From assembly GCF_015182285.1 (NCBI RefSeq), contig NZ_PRDM01000006.1:434001-498000 (forward strand): 64,000 nucleotides of DNA, written 5' to 3'. The notes under the pieces are model-generated. The model had not been told where the DNA came from. It worked only from the letters and a program-made list of their open reading frames with translations, and searched no databases. Shown in pieces: positions 53,172-60,241 of this stretch (position 1 is the first letter of the stretch; every line of letters begins with the position of its first letter). This stretch comes from Flavobacterium hungaricum (GTDB taxonomy: Bacteria > Bacteroidota > Bacteroidia > Flavobacteriales > Flavobacteriaceae). A program made the position numbers and the translations under genes.

Positions 53172-53433
53172 GTGACCTTGACGGGGCAGAATTCGAACCT
53201 TTTGCTAGATGATTTAAAAAATTTAAATGATGCCTAATTTTGTGATTTAATAAAGTAAAAAGTCCACCGAAATTTGCACGTATGTCAACACTAGAATTAT
53301 TCGACAAATAAAAAGTTATGTGCATAATAAACCTGATGAAGCTAACGCCAAACTTTTCTATCTTGACGACGAGGAATTCTTAACGAAATTGAATGAACTT
53401 GAAAGACGATGGAACGAAATTAAAAAGCAATAA
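53172..53433 (+). pseudogene. Decayed tyrosine-recombinase C-terminus, copy A
   Basis: No start codon and a stop close upstream, but from 53260 the frame reads KSTEICTYVNTRIIRQIKSY, the end of an XerC/IntI-type recombinase (normally TEIYTHVS with the catalytic Tyr). It continues into an unrelated charged tail (FYLDDEEFLTKLNELERRW) and stops at 53433. Upstream, 53172-53206 reads DLDGAEFEPF in frame, also found in copy B. The pair A/B is one duplicated, decayed module. The 632-base gap 52929-53560 holds nothing else that I can see. Confidence 0.68.
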
Positions 53434-53560
53434 GTGAGAGACTTCATGAAGGGCACATTTTTTGAATATATTTTTTGGAAAAGACCAAAGCGGGAGATAT
53501 TTGCTTTGCATCTTTTTAAAGAGCATTTTGTCAAGTAAATTATATAAATGTTAAAGTCAC

Positions 53561-54202
53561 ATGAGAAAAATTCTCCCAATATTAGTATTATTGACATCGA
53601 TTCTATCTTTTGCACAAAAAAAAGAGAATTGGAATGAAATTACAATTAAAACTTTAGACTCAATAAAGAGCGAACTAAAAACAGAGCAAATAAATTGTTT
53701 TAATTTGTTGATTTCAAAAAGAGAAGATTACCAAACTCAAAAGCGAATTGATACAACTAGTTCGACAATTTTAATAGTTGAGGGATATAATTTTTCTGAA
53801 AGAAAATATGGAATTTATGAAGATTTTCTTTTCGATAATGATCATATATTTTCTTATGAAAATGGTGTTCAAGAAATTGGGGTAAGTTTCAACGATTATG
53901 AAGATTTTATAGAATCTGCTCTCAATAAAAAGACTTTGGACTCCATTAAACCACGAAAATATAAAGCAGTATTTGGTTGTTCGCCTACCAAAAGAACAAT
54001 AAGAAAATCAAGGAAAATAGTGGAAATGGCTCAAAAAGAAGGTGTGATAATCGAAGAATATGTAAAAATCTTAACCTTGATTGATAATAGAACTAGAAAA
54101 ATAAAAGTCTCCTTTTTGATTCCCAAAGCAGGAAATAGAGAAGTCCAAATTTCTTATGGGCCTTATTACTCAGAAATGAAATTGGAATATTGGCTAAATT
54201 GA
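53561..54202 (+). CDS. Exported hypothetical protein, 213 aa
   Basis: Signal peptide MRKILPILVLLTSILSFAQ. The mature part is Lys/Glu/Tyr-rich (NWNEITIKTLDSIKSELKTE, YKAVFGCSPTKRTIRKSRKI). No family recognised. It sits exactly between the two decayed recombinase copies, so it was probably carried in with them. A degenerate GCTAGTGCGAACGT / GCTAGTG repeat follows its stop at 54225-54246. Confidence 0.66.
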   Translation: MRKILPILVLLTSILSFAQKKENWNEITIKTLDSIKSELKTEQINCFNLLISKREDYQTQKRIDTTSSTILIVEGYNFSERKYGIYEDFLFDNDHIFSYENGVQEIGVSFNDYEDFIESALNKKTLDSIKPRKYKAVFGCSPTKRTIRKSRKIVEMAQKEGVIIEEYVKILTLIDNRTRKIKVSFLIPKAGNREVQISYGPYYSEMKLEYWLN

Positions 54203-54313
54203 ATTATGACTTTGATCTCTCCTTGCTAGTGCGAACGTCCCGCTAGTGAATATAACGGAAATTAAAAATCACTTAGACAAAAAAAGCTCCTGATTTCTCT
54301 GAAGCTTTACTTA

Positions 54314-54518
54314 GTGACCTTGACGGTACAGAATTCGAACCATTTATTGGAAGACTTGAAGATTTTGAATGATGTTTAGTTTTTTGATTCGACTTTAATA
54401 TTATTATTGATTAATCATGTTTGTATTGATTCAAAACAGCACTAAGTCCACTGAATTTTATATCCATGTCAGTACCAAAATCATTCAACGAATTAAAAGT
54501 TCTTTTGATTATTTATAA
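54314..54518 (+). pseudogene. Decayed tyrosine-recombinase C-terminus, copy B
   Basis: 54314-54365 reads SDLDGTEFEPFIGRL in frame, with mostly synonymous changes against copy A. After a 60-base spacer, 54417-54518 reads MFVLIQNSTKSTEFYIHVST and KIIQRIKSSFDYL then stop. This is the classic end of a Bacteroidota tyrosine recombinase (LGHxSTKTTEIYTHVST, then KIKSPFDDL), including the catalytic Tyr. The N-terminal nine tenths of the enzyme are absent. It lies 148 bases before the first cassette gene. Confidence 0.75.
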
Positions 54519-54555
54519 GTTTATTATTATATATTTGATAACAAATAAACCCTGA

Positions 54556-54615
54556 CCTTTGTCAGACATATCTGCCCAATTTTTGGGTGATATGTCTGAT
54601 GTTGTCAGTAGTATA
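54556..54615. other. Strong hairpin before the cassette array
   Basis: TCAGACATATC (54562-54572) pairs with GATATGTCTGA (54589-54599), extended inward by GCCCA / TGGGT, about 16 bp in all with a five-base loop. CTGACCTTTGTCAG and CTGATGTTGTCAG flank it as a direct repeat. It has no T run, so it is not a simple terminator. Its place between the recombinase end and the first cassette is where an attI site would lie. The 54519-54665 stretch has no gene. Confidence 0.5.
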
Positions 54616-54665
54616 TGCTAGTTGGCAGTAATTTTGCCACGAAAGAAACTTAACAATTAACAGAA

Positions 54666-55310
54666 ATGACAGATTGGTATAGACGAAAAACTTGGACGAA
54701 AACGGACGAAGAAGAATTCTTTGCCAAACTTGGTCGTGCAAGAAAAGATGGACGAGCTCAATACTTAAAAATTCAAGCTATAGAATTAATATACACAAAG
54801 GAAAAAAAGCTAGTAAATGTTGCTGAAGAACTACTAAATAAAGTCTTAAGAGAATATCCTGAAAATAGAATTGAGAAAAGTCCGTGTTATAACTTTTTAG
54901 GTCAAATCTATGAGTTAAGAAATGATGCAGAAATGGCAATATGTTTTTACAAAAAATCACTTGACTATGAAAAGGAATTTCCTAACGTAATAACAAGTTC
55001 TTATTTAGATTTCTCCAAAATTGTGATTCAAGAAGGTAAAACAGAGTCATACAATGAAGTAGAAAAAATACTAATTGAAAAGATTGAAAATGAATCGATA
55101 AGTTTTCCAGTTCAAAATTATATAATGTACTCAATTTTGGCTATAATTTCAGAATTTAAGGGCAACTCTGAACAAGCAAGAAGTTTTGCAGAAATAGCTG
55201 AAAAGAATTCGAAAGCAGAAAAGAATTCACTTTGGAATCCACGAAAGCAAAAAATAGGTATTGTAGAAAATCGAATAAATTGGTTAGACAAACTAGTCGG
55301 AAGAAAATAA
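54666..55310 (+). CDS. TPR-like protein (cassette gene 1)
   Basis: A 214-residue soluble helical protein. SPCYNFLGQIYELRNDAEMA and ICFYKKSLDYEKEFP form a TPR-like repeat, and QNYIMYSILAIISEFKGNSE another. The N-terminal DWYRRKTWTKTDEEEFFAKL is seen in Bacteroidota relatives of unknown function. First gene in the cassette array, followed after 7 bases by attC-like site 1. Confidence 0.8.
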   Translation: MTDWYRRKTWTKTDEEEFFAKLGRARKDGRAQYLKIQAIELIYTKEKKLVNVAEELLNKVLREYPENRIEKSPCYNFLGQIYELRNDAEMAICFYKKSLDYEKEFPNVITSSYLDFSKIVIQEGKTESYNEVEKILIEKIENESISFPVQNYIMYSILAIISEFKGNSEQARSFAEIAEKNSKAEKNSLWNPRKQKIGIVENRINWLDKLVGRK

Positions 55311-55317
55311 AAACTAC

Positions 55318-55450
55318 TGCCAACACACGCTACAAGCAATTTGGGTATTTGGCTTAATGGAAAAATTGGTTTGTATTTAGAAGATTTGGCTAATCCGAAA
55401 GATAACGCTTATTTAACCCCAAACTGCTTGTAGCGCGAGAACGTTAGGCA
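55318..55450 (+). repeat. attC-like site 1
   Basis: Imperfect inverted repeat of about 132 bases. GCCAAC at 55319-55324 and GTTAGGC at 55443-55449 are the outer R boxes. The inner arms are CGCTACAAGCAATTTGGG (55328-55345) and CCCAAACTGCTTGTAGCG (55418-55435), pairing except at two positions. The middle, TTGGCTTAATGGAAAAATTG and TTTGTATTT, is shared with sites 2-4. Integron attC sites have exactly this plan, with recombination between G and TT of the 3' box. Confidence 0.75.
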
Positions 55451-55474
55451 CAAACTAAAACAACACGAACAGAA

Positions 55475-56197
55475 ATGACACCGAAACAACAATTAGAATC
55501 AATCCTTTCCAACCAATACGAATCGGAAGACGGAGATTTGTATAAGGTCGAATTGCTGGATGGAATGACCGACAGTGAAATAGAAAACCTGAAAAATCAG
55601 CTTCCAGATAACAACTTACCGAATGAAATCGAAGAATTATTAAGATTCAGCAAAGGTTTTGAGTTTTATGGACTTGAAGAAGTACGTTTTGATGCATTCG
55701 GTCATTTTGGATTTGAAGAAATGTTTCCAAAATCAATCCAACTTGCAGGAGATGGGTTTGGTAATTTTTGGATTTTAGATATTGACTCTAAGGGAATTTG
55801 GAATTCAGTTTATTATGTCTGTCACGACCCATCTGTCGTTGTAAAACACTCTGAAAATTTAACGGAGTTCATAAGACACGTTGACGAGTTCGGACAAAAA
55901 GGAAATCAATCCAACTTGGACATTATTCACGAAAGAACCGTAATGGATATTTGGACCGAAAAAATCGGAATAATGGAAAAAAATGAAAAGGATTATGACT
56001 TTGAAAACGGACAAGTTGAACTGCCAGAAATGTTTTTAGTGGCGGACTTGACTAATCAACCTATAAAAACAGGATTTCCTTGGGGTAAATCAGGACCGAA
56101 CACAAAAATCATAAGACCGAGTGATGAACCAATTTGGATAGTTGAGAAACGAGTGAAACAAGGTTTTCTATCAAGATTATTCGGTGGAAAGAAATAA
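55475..56197 (+). CDS. SMI1/KNR4 family protein (cassette gene 2)
   Basis: A 240-residue SMI1/KNR4 protein. The fold is seen in LPNEIEELLRFSKGFEFYG, GDGFGNFWILDID and VYYVCHDPSVVVKHSENLTE. The family includes many immunity proteins against polymorphic toxins; this gene has no toxin beside it. The C-terminal 80 residues (VELPEMFLVADLTNQPIKTG, FLSRLFGGKK) are an added domain. It begins 25 bases after attC-like site 1 and ends 9 bases before site 2, the standard cassette spacing. Confidence 0.88.
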   Translation: MTPKQQLESILSNQYESEDGDLYKVELLDGMTDSEIENLKNQLPDNNLPNEIEELLRFSKGFEFYGLEEVRFDAFGHFGFEEMFPKSIQLAGDGFGNFWILDIDSKGIWNSVYYVCHDPSVVVKHSENLTEFIRHVDEFGQKGNQSNLDIIHERTVMDIWTEKIGIMEKNEKDYDFENGQVELPEMFLVADLTNQPIKTGFPWGKSGPNTKIIRPSDEPIWIVEKRVKQGFLSRLFGGKK

Positions 56198-56206
56198 ATA
56201 GCCAGT

Positions 56207-56339
56207 ACCTAACAGCCAATACAACGGATTTGGGCATTGGGCTTAATGGAAAGATGGTTTTGTATTTGGGATGATTTGACAAATCCGAAGAATGGGCTTA
56301 ATTTAGTCCCAAACCCGCTGTAGTGCCAAGACGTTAGGC
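56207..56339 (+). repeat. attC-like site 2
   Basis: The clearest of the set: ACCTAAC (56207-56213, a perfect RYYYAAC) and GTTAGGC (56333-56339, a perfect GTTRRRY) with inner arms TACAACGGATTTGGG (56220-56234) and CCCAAACCCGCTGTA (56308-56322). Length 133 bases, near that of Vibrio VCR sites. The middle is GGCTTAATGGAAAGATGGTT followed by TTGTATTTGGGATGATTTG. Confidence 0.82.
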
Positions 56340-56361
56340 AACATTTAACACAACCATTAAA

Positions 56362-56811
56362 ATGGCAAGTATCGACAGAATAGATTGGCATCAAACAGAA
56401 GATTTTCCTGAAAATATTCCTCTTGAAAATGGAGGAACTCATATCGGAATGTATTTAAATTGGATTATCGAGAACAATTTAATTGGGGAGATTCACTTGA
56501 CGGAATCTGCAAGCTTATTAGAAGATGTAAAAGCCAAAAAAATTACTGGTCGTGATTTCCTGATTAAATGTTGTGATGGAAAGTTTTGGGCAGAAGATTT
56601 GAATGAAATAGGACTAAAATTTACCGAAGATTATTATTCATCAGACAAATATTTTGGCGATTATGCAAACACGTTAGATTCAAATCAAGATAGTATTTAT
56701 GAATATGAAAATAGTTGGGAAAACTACGATAAAATAAGGCTTGTAATAGATAAACGTTTTAAAGACTGGCAGAAAAAGAATAACAAAAAACCTTGGCAAT
56801 TCTGGATATAA
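56362..56811 (+). CDS. DUF7832-like protein (cassette gene 3)
   Basis: A 149-residue acidic protein starting MASIDRIDWHQTEDFPENIP, then ENGGTHIGMYLNWIIENN, and ending QKKNNKKPWQFWI. I recall this pattern (IDWHxxxDFP, GGTHIGM) as DUF7832, a small family often found near immunity genes; the number is from memory. It starts 22 bases after attC-like site 2 and ends 7 bases before site 3. Confidence 0.8.
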   Translation: MASIDRIDWHQTEDFPENIPLENGGTHIGMYLNWIIENNLIGEIHLTESASLLEDVKAKKITGRDFLIKCCDGKFWAEDLNEIGLKFTEDYYSSDKYFGDYANTLDSNQDSIYEYENSWENYDKIRLVIDKRFKDWQKKNNKKPWQFWI

Positions 56812-56818
56812 AAACATC

Positions 56819-56978
56819 GCCTAACAGCTACTACAACGGATTTGGGCAATTGGTTTGATAGGAAGTTGGTTTTGTATTTGGGATAATTTGCTTTGCCTGT
56901 TCGCTATCGGCTCGTGTGGCAAATCCCAAGAATGATCTTAATTTAGTCAAAACCCGATGTAGTTCCTGAACGTTGATT
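56819..56978 (+). repeat. attC-like site 3, with internal insert
   Basis: GCCTAAC (56819-56825, perfect) and a degenerate 3' box GTTGATT (56972-56978). Inner arms TACAACGGATTTGGG (56832-56846) and AACCCGATGTAGT (56950-56963). It is about 27 bases longer than sites 1 and 2 because of a hairpin-like insert TTTGCCTGTTCGCTATCGGC TCGTGTGGCAAA at 56892-56923. The loss of the GTTRRRY box suggests that it may be inactive on that side. The rest of the 330-base gap to the next gene is AT-rich with no gene visible. Confidence 0.72.
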
Positions 56979-57141
56979 GTCAAACTACAATACTAAAAAG
57001 GACAAATAAAATTATTTATTAAAATACTATTGCTAACGATAATTGACTTTATACTTATTTTGTTTTGGGTAAAGGAAAATTACCCAGACCCGAGTGTTTC
57101 TATATCAGCAAATCTTAAATCAAACTTTTAACACATATGAA

Positions 57142-57756
57142 ATGCAATACGAAATAGTAAGCGACGAAAACGGTAAACATCAAATTGGCGGAGAAATTCC
57201 ACAAGACTTTACGATCCCAAATAATGAATTTATAGCAGGTTTTCAATATTTAGGTTTTATAGACAACTCTGATCCATTGTTTTCTTGGTTGCCTTTCAAA
57301 GTAAACTTAATTCATCCAATTTATACTGATGAATATTTTGTTTATCTTGATTATTCAAATCCAAATTCTCCGACAATTATTGAACCAACAGACACTGCTT
57401 CATCGACAAGTGCATTTGATGAAATTGACAAAAACTCAATAATTATTTGGCAAGGAGTTAGAGTAAGTTTAGAAGAAAAAGAGGAAATTGATGAATTCGA
57501 AAGTATCGGAATTTGTGGAGAACCAGATTGGCTACAAGAAGCTGAAATTCCAAACTGTCCGAAAAGCGGAAAACCTATGAGATTTTTGTGTCAATTGGGA
57601 AGCTTTAGCGATATTGAAGCGACATTTAGCAATGTTGAACCAACAAAAGGAATGGAAGAATATTTCCAAAAATTAAACTTTTGGTGTGATGGAAATTTAT
57701 ACATTTTTATAGATCCTACAACAAAGACAATGTGTTATACAATGCAAAACACATAG
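57142..57756 (+). CDS. DUF1963/YwqG-like protein (cassette gene 4)
   Basis: A protein of about 205 residues. I take ATG 57142 (MQYEIVSDENGKHQIGG); a GTG at 57094 would add 16 residues. The C-terminal half contains GICGEPDWLQEAEIPNCPKSGKPMRF in parts: PDWLQ, CPKSGKPM and FLCQLGSF, then LNFWCDGNLYIFID. This is the YwqG/DUF1963 pattern: WxQ..P.CP.CGKPM, FL.Q and an end strand. The family is often linked to toxin-immunity loci. Followed by the partial attC-like site 4. Confidence 0.76.
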   Translation: MQYEIVSDENGKHQIGGEIPQDFTIPNNEFIAGFQYLGFIDNSDPLFSWLPFKVNLIHPIYTDEYFVYLDYSNPNSPTIIEPTDTASSTSAFDEIDKNSIIIWQGVRVSLEEKEEIDEFESIGICGEPDWLQEAEIPNCPKSGKPMRFLCQLGSFSDIEATFSNVEPTKGMEEYFQKLNFWCDGNLYIFIDPTTKTMCYTMQNT

Positions 57757-57796
57757 TAACCGAACAATCAAAAAAACGAACTCCGAACAGAAAACA

Positions 57797-57899
57797 TAAT
57801 TGGCTTAATGGAAAAATGGTTTGTATTTGAACGATTTAGCAAATCCAAAGAATGGGCTTAATGTAGTACTCAACGTGCTCTAGTGTTGGAACGTTTTAC
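57797..57899 (+). repeat. attC-like site 4, partial
   Basis: The shared middle (TTGGCTTAATGGAAAAATGG, TTTGTATTTGAACGATTT, AATGGGCTTAATGTAGT) and a 3' side CAACGTGCTCTAGTG with GAACGTTTTAC are present. The 5' outer arm expected before 57797 is missing and the 3' box is GTTTTAC, so this copy is decayed or belongs to a different subgroup. Confidence 0.6.
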
Positions 57900-57931
57900 A
57901 TCATCATAAATCTATATAATTAAATACAGAA

Positions 57932-58411
57932 ATGGATAACATAATTAATAAATCAAAAATTGAAACACTTATTGTTTTCAGTATAGATATCTGTAAAAGA
58001 TTAATTGATGATTATGTCGATTTCTATATCAAATACAATTGGGGCAATCCTAATATTTTAAATGAAGCAATTAAGTATTGTGAAGAAACTGAATTTGCCA
58101 AAATCGACAGAGTAAAAGTTAAAGAGTTAATTCATAAAGTTGAAAAAATAACTCCAGATACAGAAGATTTTGAAAATATTGAAGTAAGTTATGCGCTAAA
58201 TTCTGCTTGTGCAGTTTTAGAATTATTGGAGTTTATAATGGGGCATGATAAGATACATGTCTCTAATATAAGTTCTTTTATAATTGACACAATTGATTTT
58301 AAAATTCAGGAAATAGAAAGTGGTTTGACTAATGACGAAATAGAAGATCATCCGAAAATTGTTGAAGAAAGAAAGCGCCAAATAGCATTTTTAATAATAA
58401 ACGATGCATGA
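57932..58411 (+). CDS. DUF416 family protein (cassette gene 5)
   Basis: A 159-residue DUF416 (YjaG-like) protein: FSIDICKRLIDDYVDFY at the start, then ITPDTEDFENIEVSYALNSA and AVLELLEFIMGHDK, ending KIVEERKRQIAFLII. The TPDTEDF pattern is diagnostic. The function of the family is unknown; it is common in accessory regions. It begins 32 bases after site 4 and its stop merges with a 5' half of another attC-like site. Confidence 0.87.
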   Translation: MDNIINKSKIETLIVFSIDICKRLIDDYVDFYIKYNWGNPNILNEAIKYCEETEFAKIDRVKVKELIHKVEKITPDTEDFENIEVSYALNSACAVLELLEFIMGHDKIHVSNISSFIIDTIDFKIQEIESGLTNDEIEDHPKIVEERKRQIAFLIINDA

Positions 58412-58432
58412 CACCCTAACGGATTTTGGTAA
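58412..58432 (+). repeat. attC-like 5' half-site after cassette gene 5
   Basis: CACCCTAACGGATTTTGG at about 58412-58429 matches the 5' arm of sites 2 and 3 (CCTAAC, then CGGATTTGGG). No 3' partner is found in the next 200 bases. The stretch 58433-58600 is AT-rich with no gene; TTCGAACC occurs twice (58529, 58592). Confidence 0.5.
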
Positions 58433-58601
58433 ACTTAAAACTTTGGATTGAATTCAAGTTGGGAAACCAAACCTTTAAATCGCTATCTGAAAAAAAAACA
58501 TTAAAAAATGATAAATCCATAATGGGGTTCGAACCAAAATCTCCTTTAAATATAGGCTTTTTCAAGATCTAGAAGAAAATCATAAAAATTTTCGAACCAT
58601 G

Positions 58602-58637
58602 AAAAAGCCTGCAAAATATACACTTTACAGGCTTTCA
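58602..58637 (-). terminator. Terminator of the tRNA operon
   Basis: AAAGCCTG (58604-58611) / CAGGCTTT (58628-58635), after the tRNA-Leu on the minus strand. Confidence 0.75.
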
Positions 58638-58648
58638 TTTTTTCATAG

Positions 58649-58731
58649 TGACCATGGAGGGATTTGAACCCTCACGCCCTTGCGAGCACCACCCCCTCAA
58701 GATGGCGAGTCTACCGTTTCTCCACATGGCC
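58649..58731 (-). tRNA. tRNA-Leu(GAG)
   Basis: 83 bases with the long variable arm of leucine tRNAs. Acceptor GGCCATG / CATGGTC with discriminator A; anticodon stem CCATC / GGTGG around loop TTGAGGG (anticodon GAG); variable arm TGCTCGCAAGGGCG; T arm AGGGTTCAAATCCCT. Last gene of a three-tRNA operon. Confidence 0.95.
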
Positions 58732-58856
58732 TTAAAAGAAAAAAGGTCAAGTAAAATAAATTACTCGACCTTTTGTGACCCGACTGGGGCTCGAACCCAG
58801 GACCCCATCATTAAAAGTGATGTGCTCTACCGACTGAGCTATCGAGTCATTGCTTT
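58729..58856. repeat. Right copy of the 125-bp direct repeat containing tRNA-Lys
   Basis: Matches 52232-52357 from GGC(C)TTAAAAGAAAAAAGGTC to TCATTGCTTT. It includes the hairpin AAAAGGTCAAGTAAAATAAA / TTACTCGACCTTTT between tRNA-Lys and tRNA-Leu. Confidence 0.85.
58776..58848 (-). tRNA. tRNA-Lys(TTT), second copy
   Basis: Identical in sequence to the tRNA at 52278-52350. 40 bases separate it from the copy upstream at 58889. Confidence 0.96.
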
Positions 58857-58888
58857 CAAGAAATTTAATTTGTTAATCACAAAATTTG

Positions 58889-58961
58889 TGACCCGACTGG
58901 GGCTCGAACCCAGGACCCCATCATTAAAAGTGATGTGCTCTACCGACTGAGCTATCGAGTC
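58889..58961 (-). tRNA. tRNA-Lys(TTT), third copy
   Basis: Identical to the other two lysine tRNAs. First gene of the tRNA operon, 23 bases after a good promoter. Confidence 0.96.
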
Positions 58962-58984
58962 ATTTAATTTCTTGAATGCGGGTG

Positions 58985-59016
58985 CAAATATAAGGAGTTT
59001 TTTTTGAAGTTTCCAA
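58985..59016 (-). promoter_or_regulatory. Promoter of the tRNA-Lys-Lys-Leu operon
   Basis: On the minus strand TTG (59016-59014), 21 bases, TATATTTG (58992-58985). Both boxes fit. It interleaves with the divergent aroK promoter. Confidence 0.65.
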
Positions 59017-59036
59017 GCTATTTTATCATAAATTTG
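59003..59036 (+). promoter_or_regulatory. Promoter of aroK
   Basis: TTTG (59003-59006), 22 bases, TAAATTTG (59029-59036), with the ATG 51 bases further. A full consensus promoter. Confidence 0.65.
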
Positions 59037-59087
59037 TCTTTTTTTTGGAAAAAATCCCAAATGCTTAGTTTATAAGGTTTTATTAGT

Positions 59088-59606
59088 ATGAAAAAAATAG
59101 TGTTATTAGGTTACATGGGCTGCGGAAAGTCAACAATTGCCCAAAATTTATCAAAAACTGCAGATATTCCATTCTTGGATTTAGATAAATGCATCGAAAA
59201 AAGAGCAGATTTAACGATAAATGAAATTTTTGAAAAGCATGGAGAGATTTATTTTAGAAAATTAGAACATGAAATGTTTCTGGAATTGCTGCAATCTGAT
59301 GAAGAAATTATTATTGGTTTAGGAGGCGGAACACCATGTTATGCCAATAATCATGAATTACTGCAAAGAGAAGATGTTGTGTCGATCTATTTAAAGGCAT
59401 CTATTGATACTTTATATAATAGATTAATACATAATAAGAGTAAGCGTCCGTTAATTGCTAATATGGACGAAGAAGAAATGAGAGAGTTTATCGCGAAACA
59501 TTTATTCGACAGAAGTTTTTATTACAACCACGCGCAATATAAGCTTCCGGTTGATGGAAAATCTGTCGAAGAAACGGTTCAGGAAATTTTAGACATTCTA
59601 GCTTAA
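59088..59606 (+). CDS. aroK: Shikimate kinase
   Basis: A 172-residue shikimate kinase of the aromatic amino acid pathway. P-loop GYMGCGKST at residues 8-16, the shikimate site LDLDKCIEKR, IGLGGGTPC, and the lid with RPLIAN. Normal length. It overlaps the 3' end of the convergent phosphoribosyltransferase gene by nine bases. Confidence 0.95.
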   Translation: MKKIVLLGYMGCGKSTIAQNLSKTADIPFLDLDKCIEKRADLTINEIFEKHGEIYFRKLEHEMFLELLQSDEEIIIGLGGGTPCYANNHELLQREDVVSIYLKASIDTLYNRLIHNKSKRPLIANMDEEEMREFIAKHLFDRSFYYNHAQYKLPVDGKSVEETVQEILDILA

Positions 59607-60095
59607 AGAAGCATAGTCGCCGTCTTTTGCATCAAATACAACTTGTACGTGCTCTAATAGGGAAGTTGAAAGCGAGATTCCTTTAAAATCTGCTTTTACA
59701 GGATATTTTTTGTGATTTCGGTCTACAAGCACTGCGGTTTTGAATTTTTTAAGAGGAACATCTAAAAAATGACGAACCGCATAGATCAATGTGGTGCCTG
59801 AGTTTAAAACATCATCAACCAAGACTAATCCTTTGTTTTTGTATTCTTCGGTGCTTAAGGAAGTTTGTATAGGTTCCTGCGGGTTTTGTTTGTTTACTTT
59901 TACTTCACAGATCGAAACTTTTAAAGTTGAAATACTGCGCAGCGCCAAGGCGATTTTTTCGGCAAATACAAATCCATTAGAAGCAATGCCGGCAATGATT
60001 ACTTCTTCTTCATCAACAAAAGTTTCGTAGATCTGATAAGCAATACGTTTTATTTTGTGTTCGATTTCTTGATTAGTAAGGATGATGTTACTCAT
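59598..60095 (-). CDS. PyrR-type phosphoribosyltransferase
   Basis: A 165-residue type I PRTase. The PRPP-binding motif is LVLVDDVLNSGTTLIYAV (about residues 90-107), preceded by the flexible loop and GIASNGFVFAEKIA. Sequence and length fit the PyrR-like group (uracil PRTase or pyrimidine regulator). Whether it regulates pyr genes here cannot be told. Convergent with aroK. Confidence 0.9.
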   Translation of the reverse strand: MSNIILTNQEIEHKIKRIAYQIYETFVDEEEVIIAGIASNGFVFAEKIALALRSISTLKVSICEVKVNKQNPQEPIQTSLSTEEYKNKGLVLVDDVLNSGTTLIYAVRHFLDVPLKKFKTAVLVDRNHKKYPVKADFKGISLSTSLLEHVQVVFDAKDGDYASLS

Positions 60096-60241
60096 GATAA
60101 TTATTTTTTGCTAAAATACATAAATTTAAATTTCAATTTTTTTAAAATTGATTCGGCTGTCAGCTATCGCTCGAGTCCAAAATTGCAAAAGTAAAAATGC
60201 AGTCTTTGGAATTTGGAATTTATATTTTGGAATTTAAAAAT

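Noticed and set aside
53172..53206. Possible tRNA 3' end (GGTTCGAATTC with CAAGGTCA on the minus strand) here and at 54314, suggesting att sites in a tRNA gene.
   Set aside because: From the T-loop to the discriminator there are 18 bases instead of 13 and the T stem does not pair. The two copies differ mainly at third codon positions of DLDGxEFEPF, which favours a coding remnant.
53080..53325. 81-residue open frame on the minus strand.
   Set aside because: It runs antisense over the recombinase remnant, has basic low-complexity content (NDIKKKKSS) and no ribosome-binding or promoter support.
58520..58560. GGTTCGAACC at 58526-58535 as part of a further tRNA gene.
   Set aside because: The arms around the loop do not pair as a T stem, and no acceptor or anticodon arm is found nearby.
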